From assembly GCA_961205875.1 (NCBI GenBank), contig OY540811.1, forward strand, positions 17,663,248 through 17,727,247: a DNA stretch of 64,000 nt, read 5' to 3'. The notes beneath the pieces were generated by a model. That model saw nothing but the letters and a program-made list of their open reading frames with translations. It was not told the DNA's origin and did no database searches. Of the stretch, positions 63,405-64,000 are shown piece after piece. Source of the DNA: Sialis fuliginosa (lineage: Eukaryota; Arthropoda; Insecta; Megaloptera; Sialidae). Position 1 is the first letter of the stretch; each line of letters opens with the position of its first letter. A program made the translations under genes and the position numbers.

Positions 63405-64000
63405 ATAATGTACATAAAAAACTGATTTTTTGTTTCCCTATTATTTTTTTTAAATGTGCTATATGAAACTAAAAAAATCTACCGCCCCTCTCAACCTGCC
63501 GCCCTAGGCCATGGCCCCCATGGCCCCATGGTAAATACGCCTCTGCACGAATGCAAAAATGCAAAAGACTTTTAAATTTAAACATTACGTGCGTTGTAGC
63601 GCTGTTTGTAGCAGCACGCGCGGCCGCAAAACCACGTTTTTCGATGTTCATTCGTTAATAACTTTTGAACTGTTAAAGTCTCCATCCTGAAATTTCGCAC
63701 AGATGTTCATCATTAGATTATCTATCGATTGATATAACTTAAGCCAGGTTCGAAAGATACATATTTTCCGATAAATCGCTTTAACTTTGAAGTCGATTTT
63801 CTCGGTGAAAAATGCATTTTCCGGGAAAAATGAGGACACCATTAGAAAGATCAGACAAAAATCTATCTAATTGCGTATGCAGATTTTTTTTGTAGCTCCG
63901 TGGGCGCTGGACACAGCGAGATAGAAAAGTAGCGATACATTAAAAAAGGCCAGCGCGAGCGGTCTGTCTGATCGACCGTGGAATCCGTCATATATATGTA

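Larger units (their letters stand above)
62649..63995. mobile_element. 1.35-kb near-perfect palindrome / foldback element
   Basis: Position x pairs with 126644 minus x. The arms run 62649-63198 and 63446-63995 (550 bp each), with only one mismatch noticed (GAGCGC against GACCGC in the outer arm); the loop is 247 bp. The outer ends read ATATATGACGGATTCCACGG, and pairing fails immediately outside at 62648/63996. Each arm contains CAGAGGCGTATTTACCATGG (63099-63118 and its mirror), which resembles the end of a second, hAT-like element. The arms encode identical short reading frames on opposite strands, with no recognisable protein. It lies about 460 bp after the MAP3K4 stop. Confidence 0.85.

Noticed and set aside
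1-64000. tRNA or rRNA genes
   Set aside because: No cloverleaf with T-arm GGTTCGAATCC-type box and no rRNA-like conserved block was recognised on either strand. A dedicated search (tRNAscan-SE, Infernal) would be needed to exclude them fully.

Overview
The window is very AT-rich eukaryotic DNA with GT-AG introns, CD36-family and MAP3K4-family genes, and a dense load of short inverted-repeat transposons. It reads as an insect nuclear genome. A sternorrhynchan hemipteran (aphid-like) is my best guess, but nothing here proves the order.

Three protein-coding genes can be assembled exon by exon with matching splice phases. (1) A CD36/scavenger receptor class B gene lies on the minus strand. Its 5' end is near 29.06 kb, nine exons are visible, and the last exon(s) run off the left edge; the introns fill 0.4-29 kb. 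(2) A complete 23-exon MAP3K4/MEKK4 (fly Mekk1-type) kinase gene lies on the plus strand at 52,061-62,191, encoding about 1,419 residues and ending in a full kinase domain. (3) A complete 8-exon acyl-CoA synthetase/luciferase-like adenylate-forming gene lies on the minus strand at 54,021-56,197, encoding about 522 residues. It sits wholly inside intron 5 of the kinase gene, in antisense orientation, and has its own AATAAA signal. Its nucleotide-binding and A8 motifs are degenerate although its C-terminal lysine is kept.

The 23 kb from 29.1 to 52.0 kb and the large introns hold no host gene that I can support. They contain many non-autonomous elements. Several have terminal inverted repeats and credible target duplications (hAT-type 8 bp, TA-type, piggyBac-type TTAA). 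There is also a broken mariner transposase (35.78-36.5 kb), two families of retroposon-like repeats whose tails contain runs of 'gacagacag', several foldback elements, and small tandem repeats.

The right end of the window (62,649-63,995) is a nearly perfect 1.35 kb palindrome with two 550-bp arms and a 247-bp loop. The loop carries its own minisatellite and a 38-bp perfect palindrome. It is the most striking structural feature here: either a young foldback element or an assembly or replication-derived inverted duplication.

No tRNA, rRNA or CRISPR array was recognised. The three genes are not obviously linked in function: a membrane lipid/lipoprotein receptor, a stress MAPK kinase and a lipid or carboxylate-activating enzyme.
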